Source: Peribacillus frigoritolerans (GTDB taxonomy: Bacteria > Bacillota > Bacilli > Bacillales > DSM-1321). Taken from it: a DNA stretch of 64,000 nucleotides. The notes below the pieces were generated by a model. The model was given only the letters and a program-made list of their open reading frames with translations. It made no database searches and was not told where the DNA came from. The stretch spans positions 761,001-825,000 of the forward strand of contig NZ_KV440950.1 of NCBI RefSeq assembly GCF_001636405.1. Direction: 5' to 3'. Each line of letters begins with the position of its first letter. Position 1 is the stretch's first letter. Shown piece after piece: positions 1-9,010 of this stretch. The translations under genes were made by a program, and so were the position numbers.

Positions 1-618
1 ATGAAGATTGAGAATAAGGCGGCTGGATATGGCGGATATGTTGTTGAGTCCAATGTATACAGGGAAGATGAAGAACTGGTGGAAGGAACGATCACTGTTC
101 GGGTCCCTGAAGCCCATTTTCAGGATTTTCTAACCGATAGCGAGGGCGAGGCTTCAGAAGTGGTCGGAAGGAATGTGACAGGACAGGATGTAACGGAGCA
201 ATATGTGGATCTTAAAGCAAGGTTGAAGTCAAAGAGGGCAGTGGAGGAAAGGTTACTTGCATTCATGAAGGATGCTGAGAAGACGGAAGATTTGCTGAAA
301 ATATCATCCGATCTTGCCGTGGTGCAAGAAGAAATAGAGCAGCTGACCGGGCAAATGAAGTATCTTGAAAACCAGACCTCATATTCGACGGTCACCATTA
401 CGTTATCACAGGACAGGATAGTTGTGCCGGGCATTGATAATAAGGAATTGAATACATGGGAGAGGACAAAGAAACAACTTGCAACGAGTGCGAATCTATT
501 ACTTAAAGCGGGTTCAGGAATCATTGTTTTTGTAATCGGAAACTTGCCGATACTCATTATTTTAGGCGGAGCTGGTGCGGTGGTCCATTGGGTGATCAAA
601 AGAAGGGGTAAAAGGTGA
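1..618 (+). CDS. DUF4349 domain membrane protein, 5' end cut off by the window
   Basis: The visible 205 residues carry the C-terminal part of a DUF4349 protein: an extracytoplasmic alpha/beta segment, a helical hairpin likely to form a coiled coil (about residues 70-120, with the charged stretches LKARLKSKRAVEERLL and LAVVQEEIEQL), and one C-terminal membrane segment (about 170-197) followed by the basic tail KRRGKR. Family members are usually around 300 residues with an N-terminal lipoprotein or signal sequence, so the first in-frame ATG here is probably internal and the true start lies upstream of the window. The molecular function of DUF4349 is unknown. A hairpin terminator follows 13 bp after the stop. 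Confidence 0.8.
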   Translation: MKIENKAAGYGGYVVESNVYREDEELVEGTITVRVPEAHFQDFLTDSEGEASEVVGRNVTGQDVTEQYVDLKARLKSKRAVEERLLAFMKDAEKTEDLLKISSDLAVVQEEIEQLTGQMKYLENQTSYSTVTITLSQDRIVVPGIDNKELNTWERTKKQLATSANLLLKAGSGIIVFVIGNLPILIILGGAGAVVHWVIKRRGKR

Positions 619-630
619 AGGCAAGAAATA

Positions 631-656
631 GAGGGTGCCAATTAGATTGGCACCCT
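631..656. terminator. Bidirectional hairpin between convergent genes
   Basis: A perfect 10-bp stem (GAGGGTGCCA / TGGCACCCTC) with a 6-nt loop lies between the DUF4349 gene and the convergent permease gene. The T-tract is weak on both sides. Confidence 0.7.
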
Positions 657-663
657 CTGGCAT

Positions 664-2031
664 TTATCTTTTCCGTTTATGCAAGCCGGTCACATAATAC
701 AGGACTACCAACAGTAAGATCCAAATCGGACCAACGATTAGAGCGATTCTTGTATCTGCTGAAAAACCGAGTACGATCATTACGAATACTAAAAAGGCTA
801 AAGTGAAATAAGAAGTCAATGGGAAAAGAGGCATCTTGTAAGATAAGCCTTGTTTTTCTCCCTGACTCATTTTTCGTCTAGACATAATCTGTGTGACAAG
901 TATCGTTCCCCATGTCCAGAGGGCGCCGAATGTAGCGACACTTGTGACGTAAGTGAAAACTTTATCGGCTTCCATGTAGTTAAGGTAAACGCCGAAAAGA
1001 AGTACGATAGCCGAAACGATAATGGCAACGCCAGGAACGCCTGACTTTGTTGTACGTTCGAAACTTTTTGGTGATTCACCTTGCTGTGCCAGGTTGAATA
1101 ACATTCTTCCTGTACTGAAGATCCCGCTGTTACAAGATGAAAGGGCTGCTGTCAGTACGACAAACTGAATGATTCCTGCTGCGCCTGGTATACCGATTTT
1201 ATCAAACATCATAACGAATGGGCTGTTTTCTCCATTCATTTCATCCCATGGAGTGATTGATAAAATGACCGTCAGAGCTAAAACGTAAAAAAGTAAAATC
1301 CGATAAAAAACGGTATCGATGGCTCTTTTTAAAGATTTTTCAGGGTTTTTAACTTCACCTGCGGTTACACCGAGCATTTCAATTCCCAAATAGGCGAACA
1401 TGACCATTTGGAACGAGAGGATGACTCCAGAAATCCCATTAGGGAAAAATCCACCATTTTCAACAAGGTTGCCGAAACCGACCGCGATTCCGCCGTTCCC
1501 CAAACCAAAGATGATCATTCCGAAGCCAAGGACAATCATCAGGATGATCGTTACGATTTTAATGAGGGCGAACCAAAACTCCAATTCACCGTAAGCTTTT
1601 ACAGCAAGAAAGTTAATCGTTGTCATGATGGCAAGTGCGGCTAACGCCCAAGCCCATTGCGGAGTATCAGGGAACCAAAATTGCATGTAGATTCCGACTG
1701 CCGTAATTTCGGCCATACAGGTGGCGATCCAAACGAACCAGTAATTCCATCCGGTAATATATCCGGCAAGAGGACCGACAAATTCGCTTGCGTAGCGGCT
1801 GAAGGAGCCTGCGACTGGATTTTTTATTGCCATTTCACCTAGTGCACGCATGATAAGATAGATCATAAGTCCGCCAATGGCATAAGAAATGATGATTGCT
1901 GGACCGGCTAATTTAATCGCGGATGCCGAGCCGAGAAATAAACCGACTCCAATGGCTGCGCCAAGAGACATTAATGCGATATGTCTTTCTTCCAAACCTC
2001 TATGTAGTTGAGATTCTTTGGAGTTTTGCAT
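664..2031 (-). CDS. Amino acid permease, APC superfamily AAT type (ProY/AapA-like)
   Basis: This is a 455-residue integral membrane protein with about 12 hydrophobic segments. It imports an amino acid with protons. The AAT-family signature is clear near the N-terminus (GLEERHIALMSLGAAIGVGLF) and continues through ALGEMAI, GPLAGYITGWNYWF and the GEVKNPEKSLKRAI loop. Overall it resembles enterobacterial ProY and Bacillus AapA, so proline or small neutral/D-amino acids are candidate substrates. The exact substrate cannot be read from sequence. The ATG start is preceded by AAAGGGGA. A CcpA-like cre motif lies about 150 bp upstream, suggesting carbon control. Confidence 0.85.
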   Translation of the reverse strand: MQNSKESQLHRGLEERHIALMSLGAAIGVGLFLGSASAIKLAGPAIIISYAIGGLMIYLIMRALGEMAIKNPVAGSFSRYASEFVGPLAGYITGWNYWFVWIATCMAEITAVGIYMQFWFPDTPQWAWALAALAIMTTINFLAVKAYGELEFWFALIKIVTIILMIVLGFGMIIFGLGNGGIAVGFGNLVENGGFFPNGISGVILSFQMVMFAYLGIEMLGVTAGEVKNPEKSLKRAIDTVFYRILLFYVLALTVILSITPWDEMNGENSPFVMMFDKIGIPGAAGIIQFVVLTAALSSCNSGIFSTGRMLFNLAQQGESPKSFERTTKSGVPGVAIIVSAIVLLFGVYLNYMEADKVFTYVTSVATFGALWTWGTILVTQIMSRRKMSQGEKQGLSYKMPLFPLTSYFTLAFLVFVMIVLGFSADTRIALIVGPIWILLLVVLYYVTGLHKRKR

Positions 2032-2177
2032 AATTTTCCCCTTTTCTATGTTGGAGTTTAATTTTCTCTATCTAGCATTTTATCACTAGTAGAGGAGAAT
2101 ACATATTATTTATTGATTTTTCACATAATATTACAACTAAATAATATATTTTAATAGGATGAATGTAAAGCAAAAAA

Positions 2178-2191
2178 TGAAAACGCTTACT
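2178..2191 (-). promoter_or_regulatory. Candidate CcpA cre site upstream of the permease
   Basis: On the plus strand the site reads TGAAAACGCTTACT, one mismatch from the cre consensus TGWAANCGNTNWCA. It lies 147 bp upstream of the permease start codon. Control by CcpA is inferred from the motif only. Confidence 0.5.
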
Positions 2192-2327
2192 ACAGGAGTG
2201 CTCCCGTGTTTTTTCTCGTATAATAATTTTTCGAAACTATTTATAATGCTATACAAACAAAATATAATTATGTGATTTTTCAAAAGATTTAGACATTTAA
2301 AAGTGGAAAAGCTGTGGTTTAGTTTCA

Positions 2328-2729
2328 TCATTGCCAGATGGCGGAGGCCCATTCAGGATGATCAATGAAAGGATTGCGATTATGCTGATATTGATTATAA
2401 ATGATCTCATTTCGGTTACGCTCGAAGGCATCTACAGAATCCTGTTCATTCCACTCCAGTAAGACAGCCAATTTACCATGATAAGGGGCGGTGCCATTGT
2501 TCACTTGATTATTCAGCTCTAAATTAACTTCCCCTGCATCACCCTCGTAACGAACCGCCATATAAAACAGCATCCGGGCGACATCACCTTTGACGCTATC
2601 GCGAGGTTCCCACGAATCAGAATCATAGTAATTTCCTGTCGCTTCGGTATGTTCAGAGCCTCCATTATCAAAGTCCAGGTTGTTTCTTGTACTGTTGACG
2701 GAGGCATCAATAGGGCGAAGGTGGTTCAT
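2328..2729 (-). pseudogene. 3' remnant of a secreted endonuclease I family nuclease (Bsn/YurI-like)
   Basis: The 133 codons match the C-terminal half of extracellular endonuclease I family enzymes: HLRPIDASVNSTR, NLDFDNGG, the strongly conserved SWEPRDSVKGDVARMLFYM, and a C-terminal QHNRNPFIDHPEWA block. Full-length enzymes are nearly 300 residues with a signal peptide and an upstream catalytic motif of the EHVW type. Both are absent here. The frame stays open upstream only to about 2837, with no recognisable N-terminal domain, no convincing start and no ribosome site. I therefore read it as a 5'-truncated gene. The family degrades DNA or RNA outside the cell; this copy should be inactive because it lacks the catalytic histidine region. 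Confidence 0.75.
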
Positions 2730-2925
2730 GCTTTGTGAACATGTGATTCCTCCATAATTCGATTCATGACCATTTCCAGAGAAATTGGCATGTATATGTA
2801 AGGTTATGGATATTAGCCGCTTTTCCCTTCTGGATTGTCAAAAATGAGAGAAAACAGCTAGGGATGCTTAGCGGAATTTAGTGAAATAGCCCGGGAAATA
2901 TCGAAGGCTGTCATGGAAATGACAC

Positions 2926-2960
2926 GAAAAACCGTCAGCATGCTACTGACGGTTTTTTTT
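2926..2960 (-). terminator. Terminator of the YvlD-like gene
   Basis: An AAAACCGTCAG / CTGACGGTTTT stem with T/A tracts on both sides overlaps the stop codon of the minus-strand membrane-protein gene. It can work in either direction. Confidence 0.8.
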
Positions 2961-3290
2961 ACTCTGTTTTATAAGAAGACTTTGAATGAAACTCAATAAC
3001 AATGATCCGATTAAAGCCCCCCAAAAAGAATCGATTACAAAGCCACTGACAACATAGGAAGTGATTTGGAATGTGAAGGCATTGATAATGAAAGAAAACA
3101 ACCCGAACGTCAGGATGGTGATCGGCAATGTGATAAGTTGGAGGATGGGTCTAACCAGCAAGTTCATGATCGATAATATAAAAACCGCCAGCAAGGCAGT
3201 TCCGTAAGATTTGATCGTGATGGAGTCGAGAAGCCAGTCAATAACGAGCAATACCAGCCCGTTGATAAGAAAACGCATGATTATGTTCAT
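2943..3290 (-). CDS. Phage holin family (4_2) membrane protein, YvlD-like
   Basis: A 115-residue protein with four hydrophobic segments, matching the Phage_holin_4_2/YvlD family that is common as a chromosomal gene in Bacillus. Features include the N-terminal MRFLINGLVLLVIDWLL, the central NLLVRPILQLITLPITILTFGLF motif typical of the family, and a basic tail. The start is set by AGGAGGAG seven bases upstream. Chromosomal members are thought to act in envelope physiology rather than phage lysis, and there is no phage gene nearby. The precise role is unknown. Confidence 0.85.
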   Translation of the reverse strand: MNIIMRFLINGLVLLVIDWLLDSITIKSYGTALLAVFILSIMNLLVRPILQLITLPITILTFGLFSFIINAFTFQITSYVVSGFVIDSFWGALIGSLLLSFIQSLLIKQSKKNRQ

Positions 3291-3415
3291 GAAAAACTCC
3301 TCCTGAAGTCACTTTCTACAAGTCATTATACTAAAATTTAATGAATTCAGTTATATGTTTGCAGAATTGTCACAAAAAAAAGAGGATACGGTATGCATTC
3401 CCAGAATGGAATAGA

Positions 3416-4005
3416 CGCTTTTTATTTAAAATGTCCGTCGATTTCAGAAATCCGCTCCCTTTCCGCCGACTGTCTGCCAAGCCTCCTCGACGCAAGCGCC
3501 TGTGGGGTCTCGGCTAGCCAGTAATTCGGCAGGAGTGTCGTAAATTTCTTCAATCCAATATAGGTTTTATCAATATAAAAGTAAACCATGACGGTAAGCA
3601 AGTCCTGTTTTAAAAAGACGGTTCGACTACAGCCTTTTCATTTAAAAGGTCCAGTCGATTTCAGAAATCCGCTCCCTTTCCGCCGACTGTCTGCCAAGCC
3701 TCCTCGACGCAAGCGTCTGTGGGGTCTCGGCTAGCCAGTAATTCGGCAGGAGTGTCGCAAATTTCTTCAATCCAATATAGTGTTTCATCAATATAAAAGT
3801 AAACCATGAAGGTAAGCAAGCCTTGTTTTAAAAACACGGTTTGGCTACAGTCTTTTCATTAAAAGGTCCAGTCGATTTCAGAAATCCACTCCTTTTCCGC
3901 CGACTGTCTGCCAAGCCTCCTCGGCGCAAGCGCCTGTGGGGTCTCGGCTAGCCAGTAATTCGGCAGGAGTGTCGCAATTTTCTTCCATCCAATGAGGATT
4001 ACAGG
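3416..4005. repeat. Three direct tandem copies of a 217-bp non-coding repeat
   Basis: Units start near 3416, 3633 and 3850; the third ends early at about 4005. The shared landmark ATTTCAGAAATCC occurs at 3441, 3658 and 3875, giving a period of exactly 217 bp. Each unit contains a GC-rich core (TTTCCGCCGACTGTCTGCC ... TCGGCAGGAGTGTCG). Reverse-complemented, this core aligns with the core of the elements at 4090, 29077 and 39552 (shared blocks GAGACCCC, CAGGCG, GAGGAGGCT, GCGGAAAG). It is non-coding; reading frames crossing it are accidental. Confidence 0.85.
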
Positions 4006-4089
4006 TGAAAAAAACTTAAAGGATAAACTAGTTTTAAACTTGGTTCCGAATAGATATCTGCCTGCAGTTTTTATTTTAAAAAACATTTC

Positions 4090-4214
4090 GGTTGATTGGA
4101 ACGGAAGGTACGAGACTCCTGCGGGAAAAGCGTGGCCAAGGGAGACCCCGCAGGCGACGCCGAGGAGGCTCCCGCCCGCCCGCGGAAAGCGAGTGCCTGT
4201 AGTGGAAATCAACG
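4090..4214 (+). repeat. Core copy of the dispersed GAGACTCCTGCGG element
   Basis: The copy runs from GGTTGATTGGAACGGAAGG to TAGTGGAAATCAAC. The ends GTTGATT and AATCAAC form inverted repeats. The interior holds GAGACTCCTGCGG, GAGACCCCGCAGGCG, GAGGAGGCTC and GCGGAAAGCGAG, the same order as in the copies near 29.2, 31.6 and 39.7 kb. It lies in the opposite orientation to the adjacent tandem array. Confidence 0.8.
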
Positions 4215-4257
4215 AACGTTCCCATTTGTCTACAAAATGGGATTCATTAGGTTCTCT

Positions 4258-5148
4258 TTAGTTGTTGGCAATGATCTTTTCGAATTCACTTAATTCCAAA
4301 GTGTTTTTTAATTTGGGATTGGTGTTTAAGGAAAGCAGGGCACTTTCAATAAGAAAGGTTCGCGGTTCAACGTTTTGTAATAATTCCTCTTGGATAAAGT
4401 GAATCAATTTTAAGTTTTTAACCCGTTCCGCTTCATCATCTTGGCAAAGCCTCAAGATCATCTTTTTTAGGTCATTTGCAGAGTGCAGGAGTGCTGTATG
4501 AAAATCCTGCTGGTTATGGAAGCACTCAGGAAGCCATTGCTTGATGAGATCGGGTTCCAATAGCTGTGCATTTGACTTGCTGACATCTTCGAAAATCGAT
4601 TTAATCCTATCGACACAATAACGGATAATTTCAGTAGGGTTGAACTCGGGCTCTTTAGCCAAGGCATTAAAATGAATCGTTTGATGCATCATTCCCGAGT
4701 AAAGAATGGCACAGTCCAAAATATAAGGTTTTTTATCAGCACCGAAAATATCCAGAAACCGTTTTGATAACCAATGGATATGCTGGAATTTAGCGTGTGT
4801 TATGAAGTTCTTAAGTTCTTTATCATTTGAAATCATTACTTCTTCATATAAGAAAAAGATTTTGTTGTTTTTGTTTGAGTGCATTTGTAATTCTGATTGT
4901 TTGATGAATATTTCAATATCTGCAAGGTTTTGCCCAATCAGCAATTCATTCCGCTCTTTTTCGAATTTTTCTTGCGAAGTTAGGAAGACTGCCTTAAGCA
5001 ATTCGCTTTTAGAAGAAAAATAGTTGTAAAATGTTCCTTTTGAAATGCCGCTATAATCTAAAATATCCTGAATGGAAGTTGCTTGGTAACCCTTTTCAAT
5101 AAATAATTGGTGCGCATATTTAACTACCATTTGTTTGCGCTCATTCAT
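4258..5148 (-). CDS. TetR/AcrR family transcriptional regulator
   Basis: The first 55 residues form a classic TetR helix-turn-helix (AHQLFIEKGYQATSIQDILDYSGISKGTFYNYFSSKSELL). The remaining roughly 240 residues are an unusually long ligand-binding/dimer region, longer than the family norm of about 200 total. I placed the start at the ATG of MNERKQMV, 7 bases after AAGGGTG; a GTG three codons upstream is possible but would overlap the ribosome site. The catalase gene lies divergently 620 bp away, with no obvious shared operator. The ligand and target are unknown. The regulated gene is often the regulator itself or a nearby transporter. Confidence 0.85.
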   Translation of the reverse strand: MNERKQMVVKYAHQLFIEKGYQATSIQDILDYSGISKGTFYNYFSSKSELLKAVFLTSQEKFEKERNELLIGQNLADIEIFIKQSELQMHSNKNNKIFFLYEEVMISNDKELKNFITHAKFQHIHWLSKRFLDIFGADKKPYILDCAILYSGMMHQTIHFNALAKEPEFNPTEIIRYCVDRIKSIFEDVSKSNAQLLEPDLIKQWLPECFHNQQDFHTALLHSANDLKKMILRLCQDDEAERVKNLKLIHFIQEELLQNVEPRTFLIESALLSLNTNPKLKNTLELSEFEKIIANN

Positions 5149-5681
5149 ATATATCACCCTTACTCTTATTGGACGGTCATTTTAACGTAATAGTATCTTA
5201 TTTTCTATATGAACACAAACCAGTATGTTTACAAATTCTCTAGCAAAATAAGGGGGATGGCCTTTTGTTTCAGCTGATTCAGGAAGGGCTCTGTTGAAAG
5301 ATAGGATTCACAAAAGCAATGAAAAATTCAGTTTCTGTGCATCCGGCTATTCGTCATTCTCTAAATAAAGTCTGACGATGTGAACAAAGTCACAGGAGAA
5401 CAATTCTGTTTGTTATAAGATGAATAGAAGGAAAGAGGTAAAGTAGTTCAAAGTATCTATGATTATTCGTTAACCATTCTCGATTGCTGTCCCATTGGTA
5501 GGAGAAATGATAAAATCACTCGTCATGAAGGAAAATCGCCTATAAGGGTCGTATACCATTATTAGGAATGGAATTATGTGAATAGGCTGTTCCCTCAGCG
5601 TTTATACCTTTTTCATTATCCATATTATGGATGTGTTTGGTGTTATATCATCAACGAACGAATAATGAATTGATTATTATA
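5149..5681. other. Long intergenic stretch, no gene seen
   Basis: This 530-bp region lies between the divergent TetR and catalase genes. I found no ORF with a ribosome site and no clear hairpin terminator. It presumably holds the TetR promoter (around 5160-5230, AT-rich). Confidence 0.5.
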
Positions 5682-5696
5682 TTAAAATTATTATAA
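5682..5696 (+). promoter_or_regulatory. PerR box of the catalase gene
   Basis: TTAAAATTATTATAA differs at one position from the PerR consensus TTATAATNATTATAA. It lies immediately upstream of a plausible sigma-A promoter (TTGATT at 5704, 16-bp spacer, TATCAT at 5726). By analogy with B. subtilis katA, PerR repression relieved by peroxide is expected. Confidence 0.8.
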
Positions 5697-5767
5697 ATAA
5701 GTATTGATTTTTTTCTGAGAAGCTTTATCATTATATACATAAATAATAATGAAAAGGTGGTTCAATT

Positions 5768-7222
5768 ATGTCGAATAAGAAAAACCTTACTACAAGCTGG
5801 GGAGCACCAGTTGGAGACAATCAAAACTCTATCACTGCCGGCGAACGCGGCCCTGTGCTCATTCAAGATGTACACTTATTGGAAAAGCTAGCCCACTTCA
5901 ACCGTGAACGTGTCCCTGAACGTGTGGTTCATGCGAAGGGTGCCGGTGCATACGGCACTTTCGAAGTAACGAACGACCTTTCTCATTACACGAAAGCTAA
6001 ACTTTTCAATGGTGTGGGCAAGAAGACAGATCTTTTTATCCGTTTCTCCACAGTTGCAGGTGAATTGGGTTCTGCAGATACAGTCCGTGATCCGCGTGGA
6101 TTTGCCGTTAAATTCTACACCGAAGAAGGAAACTACGATATTGTCGGTAATAATACGCCAGTATTCTTTATTCGCGATGCGATTAAATTCCCCGACTTCA
6201 TTCATACACAAAAGAGAGATCCTAAAACACATTTGAAAAATCCTACGGCTGTTTGGGATTTCTGGTCACATTCACCGGAATCCCTGCACCAAGTGACGAT
6301 CCTGATGTCCGATCGGGGCATTCCTGCTACACTTCGCCATACACATGGTTTTGGTAGCCACACATTTAAATGGGTGAATGCAGAAGGAAAAGGCGTTTGG
6401 GTGAAATACCACTTCAAAACAGAACAGGGCATCAAAAACCTAGATGTGGACCTTGCTGCAAAACTAGCAGGGGAAAACCCTGATTACCATACGGAAGATC
6501 TTTTCAATGCCATTGAAAAAGGGGACTTCCCTGCCTGGAAATTATATGTTCAAATCATGCCTCTGGAAGATGCGGATACATACCGTTTCGATCCATTCGA
6601 TGTGACGAAGGTATGGTCTCAAAAGGATTATCCGCTGATTGAGCTTGGCCGTATGGAATTGAACAGAAATCCTGAAAACTACTTTGCTGAAGTAGAGCAA
6701 GCCACATTCTCACCGGGAACATTCGTACCGGGAATTGAGGCTTCCCCGGACAAGATGCTTCAAGGGCGTCTATTCGCATACGGAGATGCACACCGTTACC
6801 GTGTGGGCTCGAACCATAACCAGCTTCCGGTTAACCGTCCGAAAGTGGAAGCGAACAACTATCAGCGTGATGGCTTCATGCGTGCAGATGACAATGGCAA
6901 GGGATCTGTTTATTATGAGCCGAATAGTTTTGGCGGCCCTGCCGAATCAACGGAAAATAAAGTCACTCCTTTCGAGGTAACCGGGAAAGCTGCACAAGTT
7001 GGTCATAATAGTGATGATCACTACACTCAAGCAGGTGACTTATACCGTCTATTGAGTGCCGAAGAGAAAACGCGCCTTGTTGACACGATCGTGGGCGCAA
7101 TGAAACCTGTGGAATTAGAGGAAATCAAGCTTCGTCAAATCGGTCATTTTTATAAAGCCGATCCGGAATACGGAACGCGCATAGCCGAAGGTTTAGGTTT
7201 ATCAGTACCGCAGGAAGTGTAA
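5768..7222 (+). CDS. katA: Vegetative catalase, heme clade 3
   Basis: This 484-residue monofunctional catalase converts hydrogen peroxide to water and oxygen in the cytoplasm. It is near-identical in layout to B. subtilis KatA (483 aa). The catalytic histidine is H55 in [13 protein letters not shown], the distal asparagine is in [12 protein letters not shown], and the proximal heme-ligand tyrosine is in [12 protein letters not shown]. The ATG follows AAAGGTGG. It is monocistronic, with a PerR box upstream and a strong hairpin terminator 28 bp after the stop, so peroxide induction is expected. Confidence 0.97.
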   Translation: MSNKKNLTTSWGAPVGDNQNSITAGERGPVLIQDVHLLEKLAHFNRERVPERVVHAKGAGAYGTFEVTNDLSHYTKAKLFNGVGKKTDLFIRFSTVAGELGSADTVRDPRGFAVKFYTEEGNYDIVGNNTPVFFIRDAIKFPDFIHTQKRDPKTHLKNPTAVWDFWSHSPESLHQVTILMSDRGIPATLRHTHGFGSHTFKWVNAEGKGVWVKYHFKTEQGIKNLDVDLAAKLAGENPDYHTEDLFNAIEKGDFPAWKLYVQIMPLEDADTYRFDPFDVTKVWSQKDYPLIELGRMELNRNPENYFAEVEQATFSPGTFVPGIEASPDKMLQGRLFAYGDAHRYRVGSNHNQLPVNRPKVEANNYQRDGFMRADDNGKGSVYYEPNSFGGPAESTENKVTPFEVTGKAAQVGHNSDDHYTQAGDLYRLLSAEEKTRLVDTIVGAMKPVELEEIKLRQIGHFYKADPEYGTRIAEGLGLSVPQEV

Positions 7223-7249
7223 TATATGGTACTCCCAATCTAGTAAATG

Positions 7250-7284
7250 CAAACAGGCATCCATTCATGAATGGATGCCTGTTT
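7250..7284 (+). terminator. katA terminator
   Basis: An AACAGGCATCCATTC / GAATGGATGCCTGTT stem is followed by TTGTTTA. Confidence 0.9.
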
Positions 7285-7420
7285 TGTTTATGCAGGGCGC
7301 CGTTTTTAAATGACATCCGACAAGTTCGTTAAGAATATATAGTTATAAATGTCTTCAGGGAAAGTTTTGCAATCAGATTAATTGGGGGCCAGTTAAGATT
7401 TACAGTAAAGGGTGGTATTA

Positions 7421-8950
7421 ATGACCAGTAAAAAGGTTCGGGTGTTAGTGGGCAGTCCAATTTACCAAAAACCACATATTTTACAAAAGTTCCTGCTTTC
7501 ACTCAAACGGTTGGATGCGGAGGGGAAGGAACTTGCCTATTTTTTCATTGACGACAATGAAGATGAGCGATCAAGCAAGATGCTCGAAGATTTCAGTCAG
7601 GAGCAGAACAATGTCAAATTACTGGCATCCAATCAAAGCGATGTTTATGTGTGTAATGGCACTACCCATTACTGGAATGAAAATTTGGTATGGAAGGTCG
7701 CGGGTTTCAAAAATATGATTATCGAACATGCAATTAAAGAACAATATGATTATTTATTTCTAATCGATTCAGACCTCCTGCTATATCCTCAGACCATCAA
7801 CCAGCTTATTTCTGCAAATAAGGATATCACCTCTAATATCTTCTGGACAAAATGGCAGCCTGATGCCGAAGAGCGTCCTCAAGTATGGTTATATGATGAA
7901 TATACCCAATGGGAGATATCACGCGGTCAGGTGTTGACGGACTCGGAGATCAACACACGTTATCAATCGTTCATCCGTAAGATGCGAACACCTGGTGTTC
8001 ATAAAGTTGGGGGACTGGGTGCCTGTACACTCATCAGCCAAAAAGCTTTGAAAGCTGGGGTGACTTTTAATAGAATCGAGAATCTGTCATTTTGGGGTGA
8101 AGACCGGCATTTTTGCATCCGTGCAGCAGCTTTAGGGATTTCGATGTATGTTGATACCCACTTACCCGCTTATCATATATACAGGGATTCGGATTTGGAA
8201 GGTGCGATGGAATTCCTCGATCGAACGGATATGGGGGAAGGTTCAGAGGCATCACGTCCTAAATTAACGCTGAGCATGGTCATGAAAAATGAAAGCGAGC
8301 GCTATCTAAGGAGGGTTTTAGAGGAAATTCGTGATTATATTGATGAAGCCGTGATTATTGATGATGGCAGCACGGACAATTCCGCAGAGGTTTGTTTAGA
8401 GGTTTTGAAAGGGATGCCCGTGCGTATAATCAGGAATGACATTTCCAAGTTCTCCAATGAAATTGAACTTCGTAAAATGCAATGGAAAGAGACAGTGAAG
8501 TCAAATCCCGAGTGGATTTTAAATCTTGACGCCGATGAAGTGTTTGAAAATAGGTTCAAAGAGGAAGTCAGGCAGCTGATAAGCGATCAGGAAGTGGATG
8601 TATATTGCTTCCGGTTATATGACTTTTGGAATGAAACCCATTACAGGGAGGATGAACACTGGTGCGCTCACCAGTATTACCGGCCGTTCCTGGTAAGATA
8701 TCGGGAGGGGTTTGAATGCAAATGGAACGATAGGCCGCAGCATTGCGGTAGATTTGCCGAAAATGTCTTTGAATTGCCTCACAAGTTATCCGACATACGA
8801 TTGAAGCATCTGGGCTGGGCCAAAAAAGAAGATCGGATGGCGAAATTCAAAAGATATCGGGAATTGGACCCTGATGGTACGTATGGAAGTACTGAGCAAT
8901 ATCAAAGCATTCTGGATGAAAACCCCAATTTGGTTCGTTTTGAGAAGTGA
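7421..8950 (+). CDS. Two-domain GT2-type glycosyltransferase
   Basis: This 509-residue cytoplasmic protein contains two GT-A-like modules. The N-terminal one (about 5-270) has FFIDDNEDER and the metal-binding DSD triplet at residues 116-118 (LFLIDSDLLL), plus a WGEDRHFCIRAAALG block like the ED-containing acceptor site. The C-terminal one (about 280-500) is a clearer family-2 domain with VMKNESERYL, VIIDDGSTDNSAEV and the nucleotide-sugar DAD motif (LNLDADEVFE). There are no membrane segments. The sugar and acceptor are unknown; such proteins decorate spore coat or cell-surface polymers. The start is the ATG 7 bases after AAAGGGTGG rather than the GTG inside that ribosome site. Confidence 0.8.
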   Translation: MTSKKVRVLVGSPIYQKPHILQKFLLSLKRLDAEGKELAYFFIDDNEDERSSKMLEDFSQEQNNVKLLASNQSDVYVCNGTTHYWNENLVWKVAGFKNMIIEHAIKEQYDYLFLIDSDLLLYPQTINQLISANKDITSNIFWTKWQPDAEERPQVWLYDEYTQWEISRGQVLTDSEINTRYQSFIRKMRTPGVHKVGGLGACTLISQKALKAGVTFNRIENLSFWGEDRHFCIRAAALGISMYVDTHLPAYHIYRDSDLEGAMEFLDRTDMGEGSEASRPKLTLSMVMKNESERYLRRVLEEIRDYIDEAVIIDDGSTDNSAEVCLEVLKGMPVRIIRNDISKFSNEIELRKMQWKETVKSNPEWILNLDADEVFENRFKEEVRQLISDQEVDVYCFRLYDFWNETHYREDEHWCAHQYYRPFLVRYREGFECKWNDRPQHCGRFAENVFELPHKLSDIRLKHLGWAKKEDRMAKFKRYRELDPDGTYGSTEQYQSILDENPNLVRFEK

Positions 8951-9010
8951 CTTTTGCTTTGGCAATAATTAAATCGAATCTGCATACATTTGGTTAAGAG
9001 GAGGTGCAGT

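Noticed and set aside
2137..2352. 71-codon minus-strand frame
   Set aside because: Very AT-rich, no ribosome site, overlaps the nuclease remnant; a chance frame.
2943..3290. Prophage indicated by a holin-family gene
   Set aside because: The protein is the chromosomal YvlD-like type and no other phage gene is nearby.
3859..4212. A 117-codon minus-strand frame across the repeat cluster
   Set aside because: It crosses two differently oriented repeat copies and has no ribosome site; similar frames appear in other repeat copies for the same reason.
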